A stretch of DNA of 64,000 nucleotides from NCBI RefSeq assembly GCF_014842875.1, contig NZ_JACYXZ010000003.1, forward strand, positions 372,001 through 436,000, written 5' to 3'. This document shows positions 54,751-62,400 of this stretch, piece by piece. This DNA is from Nocardioides donggukensis (GTDB lineage Bacteria; Actinomycetota; Actinomycetes; Propionibacteriales; Nocardioidaceae). The notes beneath the pieces are model-generated. The model did not search any database. It had not been told where the DNA came from and saw nothing but the letters and a program-made list of their open reading frames with translations. The translations under genes and the position numbers were made by a program. Position 1 is the stretch's first letter. Every line of letters begins with the position of its first letter.

Positions 54751-55568
54751 CCCCACACCACCACCGCGGCGACCACCAGGTCCTGCAGGAGCACGAGCGG
54801 CAGCAGCACCACCCAGGCCGGCTGGAGCACCCGGTCCGGGCGCAGGGTGGGCAGCCGGCTGCCGACGGCGGCCAGGGCCCACGCCAGGGCCCCGGCCTTG
54901 AGCACCACCCACAGCCAGCCGGGGAGGAGCGGCCCCGCGCCGCCTCCGAGGAAGAGCGGTACGGCGACGGCCGCGCCGGCCACGAGGAGTGCGTACCGCC
55001 CGGCCTGCACGAGCAGCCGGTCGACGCCGGAGAGCTCGGCCAGGACCCCGCCGGCGAGGTCAGCCCCGGCGGCCGCGTCCAGCGGCGCCCGCACCGACAT
55101 GCCGAGCACGCCGAGGCAGTAGGCCAGGAACGCCACCGGCATCCACACGACGTACCAGAGCCCGGACTGCGCCGCGGCGATGACGCCGAGGTCGAGACTC
55201 TCGGCGGCCACCGCCGGGGCGATCAGGGCGAACATGAGGGGCAGCTCGTAGCCCAGCGCCAGGGCCAGGAAGCGGTAGCCGCCGACCAGTCCGTAGACGG
55301 CGTTCGCACCCCAGCCGAGCAGCCAGACCAGCGCCCAGGCGAACACGTCCAGCGCGTTGAACCAGACGACGCCCACGGGGTCGCTGACGAGGGCGCGGTC
55401 CCCCCAGGGCACGAGCACGAGCATCAGCACCGCCAAGGGCAGCAGACCCGACGAGGCGATCCGCCACAGCAGCAGGTCGGCCTCCACCGTTCGTCGGGGC
55501 CGCTGCCGGAGCAGGCGGGCGGTCTCGGCGACCGGCACCAGAAGGGCGCTCCGGATCCGGTCAGGCAT
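54747..55568 (-). CDS. nuoH: complex-I-like subunit NuoH
   Basis: A 273-residue protein with about eight helices, shorter than the usual 320-440 residues. Recognisable NuoH parts are 'LVWLLGWGANAVYGLVGGYRFLALALGYELPLMFALIAP', abbreviated to 'GGYRFLALALGYELPLMFAL', and 'AELSGVDRLLVQAGRYALL'. The canonical quinone-chamber loop 'R.AAQ.ISYE.P' is changed to 'RFLALALGYELP'. GGGAGG precedes ATG 55568, which overlaps the preceding stop by 8 bp. Confidence 0.85.
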   Translation of the reverse strand: MPDRIRSALLVPVAETARLLRQRPRRTVEADLLLWRIASSGLLPLAVLMLVLVPWGDRALVSDPVGVVWFNALDVFAWALVWLLGWGANAVYGLVGGYRFLALALGYELPLMFALIAPAVAAESLDLGVIAAAQSGLWYVVWMPVAFLAYCLGVLGMSVRAPLDAAAGADLAGGVLAELSGVDRLLVQAGRYALLVAGAAVAVPLFLGGGAGPLLPGWLWVVLKAGALAWALAAVGSRLPTLRPDRVLQPAWVVLLPLVLLQDLVVAAVVVWG

Positions 55569-56532
55569 CGGCGGCCTCCCGGTCGCCCTCGAGCCAGGGC
55601 ACGAGGGTCGCGACGAGGAGGCGGACCTCACCGAGGTCGCGGCCCCGGACCAGGCCCGCGAGCCGGGCGTCGGTCACGGCGCCACTCCGAGGGTCCGTCT
55701 GGTCCAGCTCGCCGGCGGCGGCGCCGAGCAGCGCGTCCAGCCGCAGCACCACCTCGGACCCGGCCCCGCCGAGACCCCACAGCAGCACCCGGTCGGCCAG
55801 CACGCGGCGACGGAACGCCGCGATCCGGGCCGGGTCCCGGAGCTCCCTGGCCCGGTCGGCCAGCTGTCGGCGGCCGGCCAGATCGAGCACTGAGGCCGCC
55901 GCGTCGAGCATCCGGTCCGGCCCGGTCTCCGAGGGCGGGCGGGGGCCCTCGTCCAGCCGCTCGACGCGCGCCTGCCCCACCAGGTCGCCGTGCAGGGTCA
56001 GGTGCAGGACGAGCCCGGCCGGCCAGTGCCGCAGGACCGGCCCGAGCGGCAGGTGCAGCACGTCCATCTCCAGCCCGTCCCGGTCCTGCGCACCCTCGGC
56101 GAGGGGGATCCCGGACGGTGCCATGTCGCCGTGGTCCATCTCGCCGTGGTCCATCTCGCCGTGGTCCGTCTCGCCGGGCTGCGGTCCGCTCGGCCGGTCC
56201 CGGGCCGCGTCCCGCTGGCGTGAGGTGTCGGCGAGCTCCGCCCGGGCGGCGTCGAGCGCACCGGCGACCTGGTCGACGTGCCCCACCTGCAGCCTGACCC
56301 GCGGATCGGGCAGCTGGTCCCAGACCCGCTCGACGACCTCGCCGAGCCGCCGGCCGGGGCTGCCGACCACGGCCAGCAGGTCCGCGTCGGCGGCGGCCCC
56401 GGCGAGCACCCAGCCACGCCGACACACCTCCTGCTCGAGGGCCCGGCGCACCTCGTGCGCCGCCGGCGCCTCGGCGACCAGCACGTGCACCCGCCTCGTC
56501 GCCAGCCGCGAGAGGAGCCCCCTCAGGCCCAC
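55561..56532 (-). CDS. NuoB/NuoD-like chimeric protein lacking iron-sulfur ligands
   Basis: A 323-residue protein between nuoA and nuoH, where nuoBCD normally lie. Residues 48-84 ('ADLLAVVGSPGRRLGEVV', 'RVWDQLPDPRVRLQVG') follow the NuoB pattern for the region before its last cysteines. However, the four cluster cysteines are gone; the only Cys is Cys37. Residues 121-137 are a His/Glu/Met repeat (DHGEM x2 and DHGDM). Residues 153-191 ('LEMDVLHLPLGPVLRHWPAG', 'LVLHLTLHGDLVGQARVE') recall the N-terminal strands of NuoD. The rest is helical and unassigned. GTG 56530-56532 overlaps the nuoA stop. It cannot host cluster N2 and may be structural. Confidence 0.65.
   Translation of the reverse strand: MGLRGLLSRLATRRVHVLVAEAPAAHEVRRALEQEVCRRGWVLAGAAADADLLAVVGSPGRRLGEVVERVWDQLPDPRVRLQVGHVDQVAGALDAARAELADTSRQRDAARDRPSGPQPGETDHGEMDHGEMDHGDMAPSGIPLAEGAQDRDGLEMDVLHLPLGPVLRHWPAGLVLHLTLHGDLVGQARVERLDEGPRPPSETGPDRMLDAAASVLDLAGRRQLADRARELRDPARIAAFRRRVLADRVLLWGLGGAGSEVVLRLDALLGAAAGELDQTDPRSGAVTDARLAGLVRGRDLGEVRLLVATLVPWLEGDREAADA
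56122..56166 (-). repeat. three 15-bp repeats encoding the DHGEM pentapeptide
   Basis: The unit cat(c/g)tcgccgtggtc occurs three times in succession within the NuoB/NuoD-like gene. It encodes a His/Met/acidic stretch with metal-binding potential. Confidence 0.8.
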
Positions 56533-56867
56533 CGGAACGCCCCCTCCCGGTGCGCCCACAGCACAGCCAGCAGGAGCACCCCCAGGAACGCGAACATCTC
56601 GATCACGGCACCGGCGCCGAGGTCGGCCACGACCAGCGCCCACGGGTACATGAAGAGCATCTCGACGTCGAAGGCGAGGAAGACCACGCTCGCGACGTAC
56701 CACCGGGGGTGGTAGCGCGACAGGGCGTGCTCGCGGGGCAGGTGTCCGGACTGCCACGGCAGCACCGTCACCGGGTCCGGCGCCACCGCCAGCGCGCGTG
56801 CCAGTGCCCGGATCGCGAGCACGCCGAGCACGCTGAGCAGCAGCACGGCGACGAAGAGAGGGCCCAC
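56523..56867 (-). CDS. nuoA: complex-I-like subunit NuoA
   Basis: A 114-residue protein with three helices and the NuoA hallmark 'SRYHPRWYVASVVFLAFDVEMLFMYPWALV', cut here to 'RWYVASVVFLAFDVEMLFMY', with its conserved acidic pair. The loop that normally contains Cys ('YECG') reads 'LPWQSGHLP'. GTG 56865-56867 is chosen because AAGGAG lies six bases upstream. It is first in the eight-gene reduced nuo cluster and divergent from an ArsR-type regulator. Confidence 0.9.
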   Translation of the reverse strand: MGPLFVAVLLLSVLGVLAIRALARALAVAPDPVTVLPWQSGHLPREHALSRYHPRWYVASVVFLAFDVEMLFMYPWALVVADLGAGAVIEMFAFLGVLLLAVLWAHREGAFRWA

Positions 56868-56915
56868 GAGTGCTCCTTCGACGCGATGGACGGGGAACGG
56901 ATCCTGCGGGTGACC

Positions 56916-56948
56916 TACACTAGCAACATCCGTACACCCGTGCGGATG
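56916..56948. promoter_or_regulatory. ArsR-gene promoter with overlapping inverted repeat
   Basis: TACACT (56916-56921) is a plausible -10 for the ArsR-type gene, and its complement TAGTGT could serve the divergent nuoA. Directly after it CATCCG-N10-CGGATG (56927-56948) forms an inverted repeat at the predicted transcript start, as in ArsR-family operators. GGGAGGG before ATG 56965 is the ribosome site. Confidence 0.55.
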
Positions 56949-56964
56949 ACGACGGGAGGGCGAA

Positions 56965-57333
56965 ATGAGCGACCACCCGCACCCGGTCGACGCCGCGGCC
57001 GTCGCGCGGGCCCGCACCCGGATCCCGGACGCGTTCGAGGCCGAGCAGGTGACCAGCGTGCTGACGCTGATCGCGGACCCGACCCGGATGCGCCTGCTCT
57101 TCGCTCTCGACGCCGCCGAGGAGCTCTGCGTCGGAGACCTCGCCCAGGCACTGGACGCCTCGGAGGACGCGGTCGGCTACGGACTCCGGATGCTGCGCAC
57201 GGCGGGCCTGGTCACGCGGCGCAAGGAGGGTCGGATGGGGTTCTACCGACTCGCCGACGGGTTCCCCGAGCCCTTGCGGCAGCACTGCCTCATCCGGCTC
57301 GCGGAGCTGAGCTCAACCGCCCCTCGGGGCTGA
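56965..57333 (+). CDS. ArsR/SmtB-family transcriptional regulator
   Basis: A 122-residue winged-helix regulator: 'VLTLIADPTRMRLLFALDAAEELCVGDLAQAL', shown in parts 'ADPTRMRLLFAL' and 'ELCVGDLAQAL', recognition helix 'DAVGYGLRMLRTAGLV', wing 'RRKEGRMGFYRLAD'. Candidate metal ligands are Cys54 in helix 3, Cys108 with His107 near the C-terminus, and N-terminal His4 and His6. The helix-3 site has one Cys where cadmium/lead sensors have two (CVCDL). It faces nuoA across an inverted repeat and probably controls itself and the nuo-like genes. Confidence 0.87.
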   Translation: MSDHPHPVDAAAVARARTRIPDAFEAEQVTSVLTLIADPTRMRLLFALDAAEELCVGDLAQALDASEDAVGYGLRMLRTAGLVTRRKEGRMGFYRLADGFPEPLRQHCLIRLAELSSTAPRG

Positions 57334-58228
57334 GCCCCGTCGACGCCGGACGGGCGTAGGCGGGGATCAGGGAACCGCTCCGGAGCCGGTACAGCTCCTC
57401 CAGGCGGACCCGGAGGAAGGGGCCGGGCTGGGTGCGCGCGTTCTCCCAGGCGCGGACGGAGTCCTTGCTCGCGCCGACCCGCATCGCCACCTCGGCCTGG
57501 GTCAGCCCGCTCCACTCGCGCAGCACCCGCAGCGCGCGGGACAGGTCGCCGGCGCGCCAGCTGGTCGGGTCCAGCTCGCGGGGGCACCGGGCACCGCAGG
57601 CGTGCGCCACCTCCGCGACCGTGACCCGGTAGAGCACCGCCATCCGGCGCAGGTGGGCCAGCGGCGCCGGCCGCCCACGCTCGTAGGCGCGCAGGCTGCT
57701 GCGGCCGAATCCGAGGCGGTCCGCGGCCGCGGACTGGCTCAGCCCCACGCCGATGCGCAGTCGGGCGAGCCGGCCCACGGGGCGTGCCCGCAGCCCCTCG
57801 ACGACGACCCGGGCCTCGGCCAGGGCCGAGGCCAGCTCCGCGGACGAGAGGCCGAGGGCCGCGGCGAGGTCCTCGAGGTGGGCTTCTGGGATCCGGGCCC
57901 CACCGCGCTCCCAGTTGTAGACGGTGTGCGTCGGGACCCCGACCGCGGCGGCGATCTCGGCGCCGGACCGGCCCCGCTCCAGGCGCAGCCGGCGCAGCCC
58001 GTGCCCTCGGTGACCCCGTGCCTCCGCCTCGGGCTCACCCAGGACCCGTAGCAGCTCCCGGGGCTGGCGACGCAGAGCCCCGGCCAGGGCCGGCAGCCGG
58101 TCCGCCTGGGGCAGGCACTCGCCGCGCTCCCAGCGACCCACGGTGTTCGGGCTGACGCCCACCCGCCGCGCGAGCTCGGGTGCCGTGAGTCCGAGGCCCT
58201 GGCGCCACCCCCGGAGCTGCGAGGTCAT
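57290..58228 (-). CDS. regulator with four tandem XRE helix-turn-helix domains
   Basis: A 312-residue protein containing four lambda-repressor-like HTH units in series at about residues 7-60, 79-130, 155-208 and 231-285. Each has the same core: a '[21 protein letters not shown]'-like pattern with a W/Y-E-x-G or W-E-N end ('WERGECLP', 'WERGGARIP', 'YERGRPAPL', 'WENARTQPG'). No effector or catalytic domain is visible. ATG 58226-58228 overlaps the stop of the isomerase gene (ATGA). The 3' end overlaps the convergent ArsR gene by 44 bp. Most XRE proteins have one such domain, so four is unusual. Confidence 0.85.
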   Translation of the reverse strand: MTSQLRGWRQGLGLTAPELARRVGVSPNTVGRWERGECLPQADRLPALAGALRRQPRELLRVLGEPEAEARGHRGHGLRRLRLERGRSGAEIAAAVGVPTHTVYNWERGGARIPEAHLEDLAAALGLSSAELASALAEARVVVEGLRARPVGRLARLRIGVGLSQSAAADRLGFGRSSLRAYERGRPAPLAHLRRMAVLYRVTVAEVAHACGARCPRELDPTSWRAGDLSRALRVLREWSGLTQAEVAMRVGASKDSVRAWENARTQPGPFLRVRLEELYRLRSGSLIPAYARPASTGLSPEGRLSSAPRAG

Positions 58229-59232
58229 TCCGAGGAGCTGAACGCCGCGTCGAAGGCCGCCTCGGGTGCGTCGAAGGCCAGGCGGCGGACGAACTCCAGG
58301 GCCTCGGGGGCGCCGAGGAGCCGGTCCATGCCGGCGTCCTCCCACTCGATCGAGATCGGGCCCTGGTAGTCGATCGTGTTCAGCATCCGGAAGCACTGCT
58401 CCCACGGCACGTCGCCGTGACCGGTGGAGACGAAGTCCCACCCGCGCCGCGGGTCGGCCCACGGCAGGTGCGAGCCCAACCGGCCGTTGCGGCCGTTGCC
58501 GGTCAACCGCTTCGCGTCCTTGCAGTCCACGTGGTAGATCCGGTCCCGGAAGTCCCACAGGAACCCCACCGGGTCCAGGTCCTGCCACACGAAGTGACTG
58601 GGGTCCCAGTTCAACCCGAACGCCTCGCGGTGACCGATCGCCTCCAGGGTGCGCACCGTGGTCCAGTAGTCGTAGGCGATCTCGGAGGGGTGCACCTCGT
58701 GCGCGAACCGCACCCCGCACTCGTCGAACACGTCCAGGATCGGGTTCCACCGGTCCGCGAAGTCCCGGTACCCGGCCTCGACCATCTCCTCGGTCGCCGG
58801 CGGGAACATCGCCACGTACTTCCAGATCGAGGACCCGGTGAACCCCACCACGACGTCGACCCCGAGCCGCTGCGCGGACCGGGCGGTCAGCTTCATCTCC
58901 TCGGCCGCGCGCTGCCGCACCCCCTCGGGGTCCCCGTCACCCCACACCCGTGCCGACAGGATCCCCTGGTGCCGGGCGTCGATCGGGTCATCGCAGACGG
59001 CCTGACCCTTGAGGTGGTTGGAGATCGCGAACAGCTGCAGGCCGTGCCGCTCGAGCACGTCGAGCTTCGCCTTCACGTACGCGTCGTCCTCGGCGGCCTG
59101 CCACGGGTCGAGATGGTCACCCCAGCAGGCGATCTCCACCCCGTCGTACCCCCACCCCGACGCGAGCCGGCACACCTCCTCGAACGGCAGATCGGCCCAC
59201 TGGCCGGTGAACAACGTGATCGGACGTGTCAT
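58225..59232 (-). CDS. sugar phosphate isomerase/epimerase (AP endonuclease 2-like TIM barrel)
   Basis: A 335-residue TIM-barrel protein: '[21 protein letters not shown]', shown in full to 'CRL', '[18 protein letters not shown]', '[20 protein letters not shown]', '[18 protein letters not shown]', '[11 protein letters not shown]' and '[12 protein letters not shown]'. The Glu, Asp, His and Glu metal ligands of the IolE/xylose-isomerase-like family are all in place. The precise sugar is unknown. Such genes are often found beside ThuA/PQQ-type dehydrogenases, as here, and may process the keto-sugar products. AAAGGA precedes ATG 59232. Confidence 0.9.
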   Translation of the reverse strand: MTRPITLFTGQWADLPFEEVCRLASGWGYDGVEIACWGDHLDPWQAAEDDAYVKAKLDVLERHGLQLFAISNHLKGQAVCDDPIDARHQGILSARVWGDGDPEGVRQRAAEEMKLTARSAQRLGVDVVVGFTGSSIWKYVAMFPPATEEMVEAGYRDFADRWNPILDVFDECGVRFAHEVHPSEIAYDYWTTVRTLEAIGHREAFGLNWDPSHFVWQDLDPVGFLWDFRDRIYHVDCKDAKRLTGNGRNGRLGSHLPWADPRRGWDFVSTGHGDVPWEQCFRMLNTIDYQGPISIEWEDAGMDRLLGAPEALEFVRRLAFDAPEAAFDAAFSSSE

Positions 59233-59267
59233 CTCGGGGTTCCTTTCATCGGGTGATGGTTCGCGAG

Positions 59268-59305
59268 CCGGTGCCGGGGGCGGAGCACCCGACCCCCGAC
59301 ACCGG
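59268..59305 (-). terminator. hairpin in the leader of the isomerase gene
   Basis: Arms 59268-59280 (ccggtgccggggg) and 59293-59305 pair over 13 positions with one mismatch around 12 bases. It lies 36 bp upstream of the isomerase start, so it would act as an attenuator or as the terminator of the gene upstream. Confidence 0.5.
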
Positions 59306-59342
59306 TCGCGGGGTTGAGGTCAGGGACCCCCCACCCCCGCCC

Positions 59343-59434
59343 CGGTGAGGAACCGGCCACCGTCGGCACCGCAGCCGACCTGCGGGCCGGACGGGCGTTG
59401 ACGGCCTGGGCCGTGCGAGACCGGTTCCTCACCG
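59343..59434 (-). repeat. 14-bp perfect inverted repeat enclosing 64 bp
   Basis: CGGTGAGGAACCGG (59343-59356) and its exact complement CCGGTTCCTCACCG (59421-59434) enclose a segment that itself contains the palindrome ACGGCC-tg-GGCCGT (59401-59414). Together with the next hairpin it fills most of the 238-bp gap between the large dehydrogenase gene and the isomerase gene. No gene was seen in this gap. Confidence 0.65.
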
Positions 59435-59470
59435 TGGACGTCATTCCTTCCTCCTGTGCAGCCTCGCGGG

Positions 59471-62400
59471 CTACACGTCGGCCTTCAGCTGCTCGGCCAA
59501 GTCCACCAGGGCGGCCTGCGCCAGGTCGTCCCCGACCTCGCCCGCCGTCTCGATGAACGCGTCCAGCACCTTGACGGCCTTCGCGGACTTGCCCTTGTTG
59601 GAGGCCTTCCGGGCCGCCAGGAGGTCAGACCGCAGGGACTTGGCCTGCTTGGCGGTGACCAGGTCCTCCTCCACCAGGCGGTCGATGAGCGCGTACCCGC
59701 CGTCGAAGGAGGCCCGGACCGTGAACTCCACGGTCCTGGTCGTCCGGTTGCCGGCGACGTCCGTGGCCTGCACGCGGAGCGTGTGGTCGCCGCTGAGCAG
59801 CGCCACGGCGTCGACCAGGACGGGCGAGGTGACAGCCTCCCCGTCGAGGGTCAGCTGCACCGAGTCCACGCCGGAGGTCCCGTCGGCGGCCGTGACCACC
59901 ACACTCCGGGTCTCCTCGACCGACAGCACCGCACCGTCCCGGATCCCGGAGACCGAGACCGTCGGGTCCGTCGCGTCGCGCCGGACCTCGTGCCGGCTCC
60001 GGGCGACGTTCCCGGCCTCGTCGAGCGCCCGGAACACGACCTCGTGCGAGCCGTCCCGGTCGATCCGCACCGGGCTCTCGTACGTCGTCCAGTCGCCGTC
60101 GTCGACCCGAAACTCCAGCGTGACCGGTCCCGGCCCCTCGTCCGAGGCGGTGGCCGACAGGGTCACCGTCGATGTCCACCACCCGTTCTGCCCGTCGGGG
60201 CTCTCGGGGTCGACGGTGACCTCGAGGGTCGGATCCGTCGTGTCCGGGACCGTGACGTCGACCGAGCCCGAGGACTCGTTGCCCGCGGCGTCGCTCGCAC
60301 GCCACCGCAGCACGTGGTCGCCGGCCCGGTCCACCGACACCGGCTCGGTGTAGTCGGTCCAGTCGCCGTCGTCGAGGCGGTACTCCAGGCTCTCCACGCC
60401 GGTGTCGTCGGAGGCGTCGAGGACCACCGTGCCCGGACCGGTCAGGTCCAGCGTGGCGCAGGCGACGATGCCGCCGTCGCGGTGCAGGACCAGGGCCCGG
60501 CCGTCAGTGCGCGGCGCCCACGGCACCGTCGCCTCCGCGACCGCCTCGCCCGAGGCGTCCGCCACGATCCGCGGCTGTCCGGCCTCCCAGCCGGGGCCGG
60601 TCGGCCACAGCTCGTTGGGCGGGGTGCCGTCACCCTCGGGGTCGTCACGGTAGTGCAGCCCCAGGGTCTCGCAGGTGCCCTCGTGCAGGTGCGACTCGTA
60701 GCCGGCACCCGGCTCCAGACCGGTCAGCGCGAGCGTCGCGGTCGTCGACCGGCCCTCGTCCTCGAGGCTCGAGGTCAGGGTCGCGGTCCCGGCGATCGGG
60801 GTGTCGACCAGGCTCTCCACGTCACCGGCATACTCCCCGAGGACGGTGGTGTCGACCTTCGGGGCGGTCGTGTCGTCCGGCCCGTCGCACGGCTCGGCAC
60901 TGTCGTCCGGGCTGATCCGGAAGTTGTCGAAGTGTGCCGTGATCGGCAGCGCCTCGTCCCGGTTGGCCAGGCCGAACAGGCCCACCCGCGGCTCGTTGAT
61001 GCCGGCCAGCGACCGGGATCCCTCCATCGGCGTGAAGTCCAGGCCGTCGACGCTGTACGAGGCCGACACGTCCAGCCCGTCCGGACTGGTCAGGCGCACC
61101 CAGAACGTGTCCGGGAACGCGTCCCCGAGGGCCGCCGTGTTGGTCTCGGTGGCCCGGCCGCCGAGCTCGCTGGCGAACTGGAAGACCCGACCGGCCGCAC
61201 TCGGACTCCCGGTCCGGCCCTGGATCACCATCTTCATGTAGTTGTTGTCGTCGCCGTAGACGATCAGGCCGGCCTGCTGGTACTGCCGGCGTGCGGGCAG
61301 GGTGACCTTGCTGGTCACCTCGAACGCTCCACCGGGCAGGTGCTGCAGGACGATGTTCGGCGTCGGCGTGCCGTTGGGGCCGTAGATGTCGGTGGCGGTC
61401 AGCGGGATGCTGAGCTGGCCGTCCGACACCGTCAGGTCGTCGTTGCCGCGGACCACCGAGTCCCACCGGTCGGTGTCGAGCGCGTCACCGAGGAAGTCGT
61501 CGGAACGACCCGTGAAGCAGGTGTCCAGCTCCCCGAGGACCTTGATCTCGACCTTCGTGGAGGCCTTCGCGCCCCGTGCGTCCGTCGCGGTCACGGTCGC
61601 CTGGTAGGTGCCGGGCTCGGTGAACGTGTGCGTGGGGTCCGCCGTGTCCGCGGTCCCCCCGTCCCCGAAGACCCACTCGAAGCTGATCGGCTCGTCGCCG
61701 TCAGGGTCCGTGGCGCTGGCGCTGAAGTCGACCTCGAGCGGGGCGGTGCCCGTCACCGGGTCGGCCGAGGCGGTGACCTCGGGTCGCCGGTTGTCGGTGA
61801 CGCCGGTGCCGATGAAGTCGACCCAGTTGATGTTCGACCCGCCTGCGGTCTCCACGAAGTACAGCGGACCGCTGACGGTCGTGCTGTCCCCGGTCGGCTC
61901 CGCGGAGAAGTCGTCGTAGGTCTGCCAGCCACCGGTGCGGGGCACCTCGATCGTCGCGACGGTGGGTCCGTCCGGAGACCCGGTGCGCACCTCCCAGGTC
62001 GCCCCCGCCGCCTGCGGCGAGGCCGCACGCAGCGAGATCCGGTCGATGTCGGTCAGGTTCATGACGTCCCAGCCGAACCAGTCGCCCGGCTCGATGTAGC
62101 CGACGTTCTGACCACCACCGGCCGAGTCGCCCGCGGTCTCCCGGATCACGCCGGCTGCACCCGGCGAGGTGGAGCCCTCGAGGCGACCGGTCGAGTCGAA
62201 GAACTCGGCCTCGGTGCGCTTGGTGTGGAGCACGACCGTGTCCTGCCCGTCCAGGGGTGCGACGCCACCGGCGCCGCCTCCGTCGGTGTACGTGGCCGTG
62301 ATCGTGCCGAAGATGTTGGCACCCACGTGGCCCTCGTCGCCCGGCAGCGGCAGGGTGCCGCTGCAGCCGGTGTACTGCTCGTACCCGTGGGCGTGCTCGT

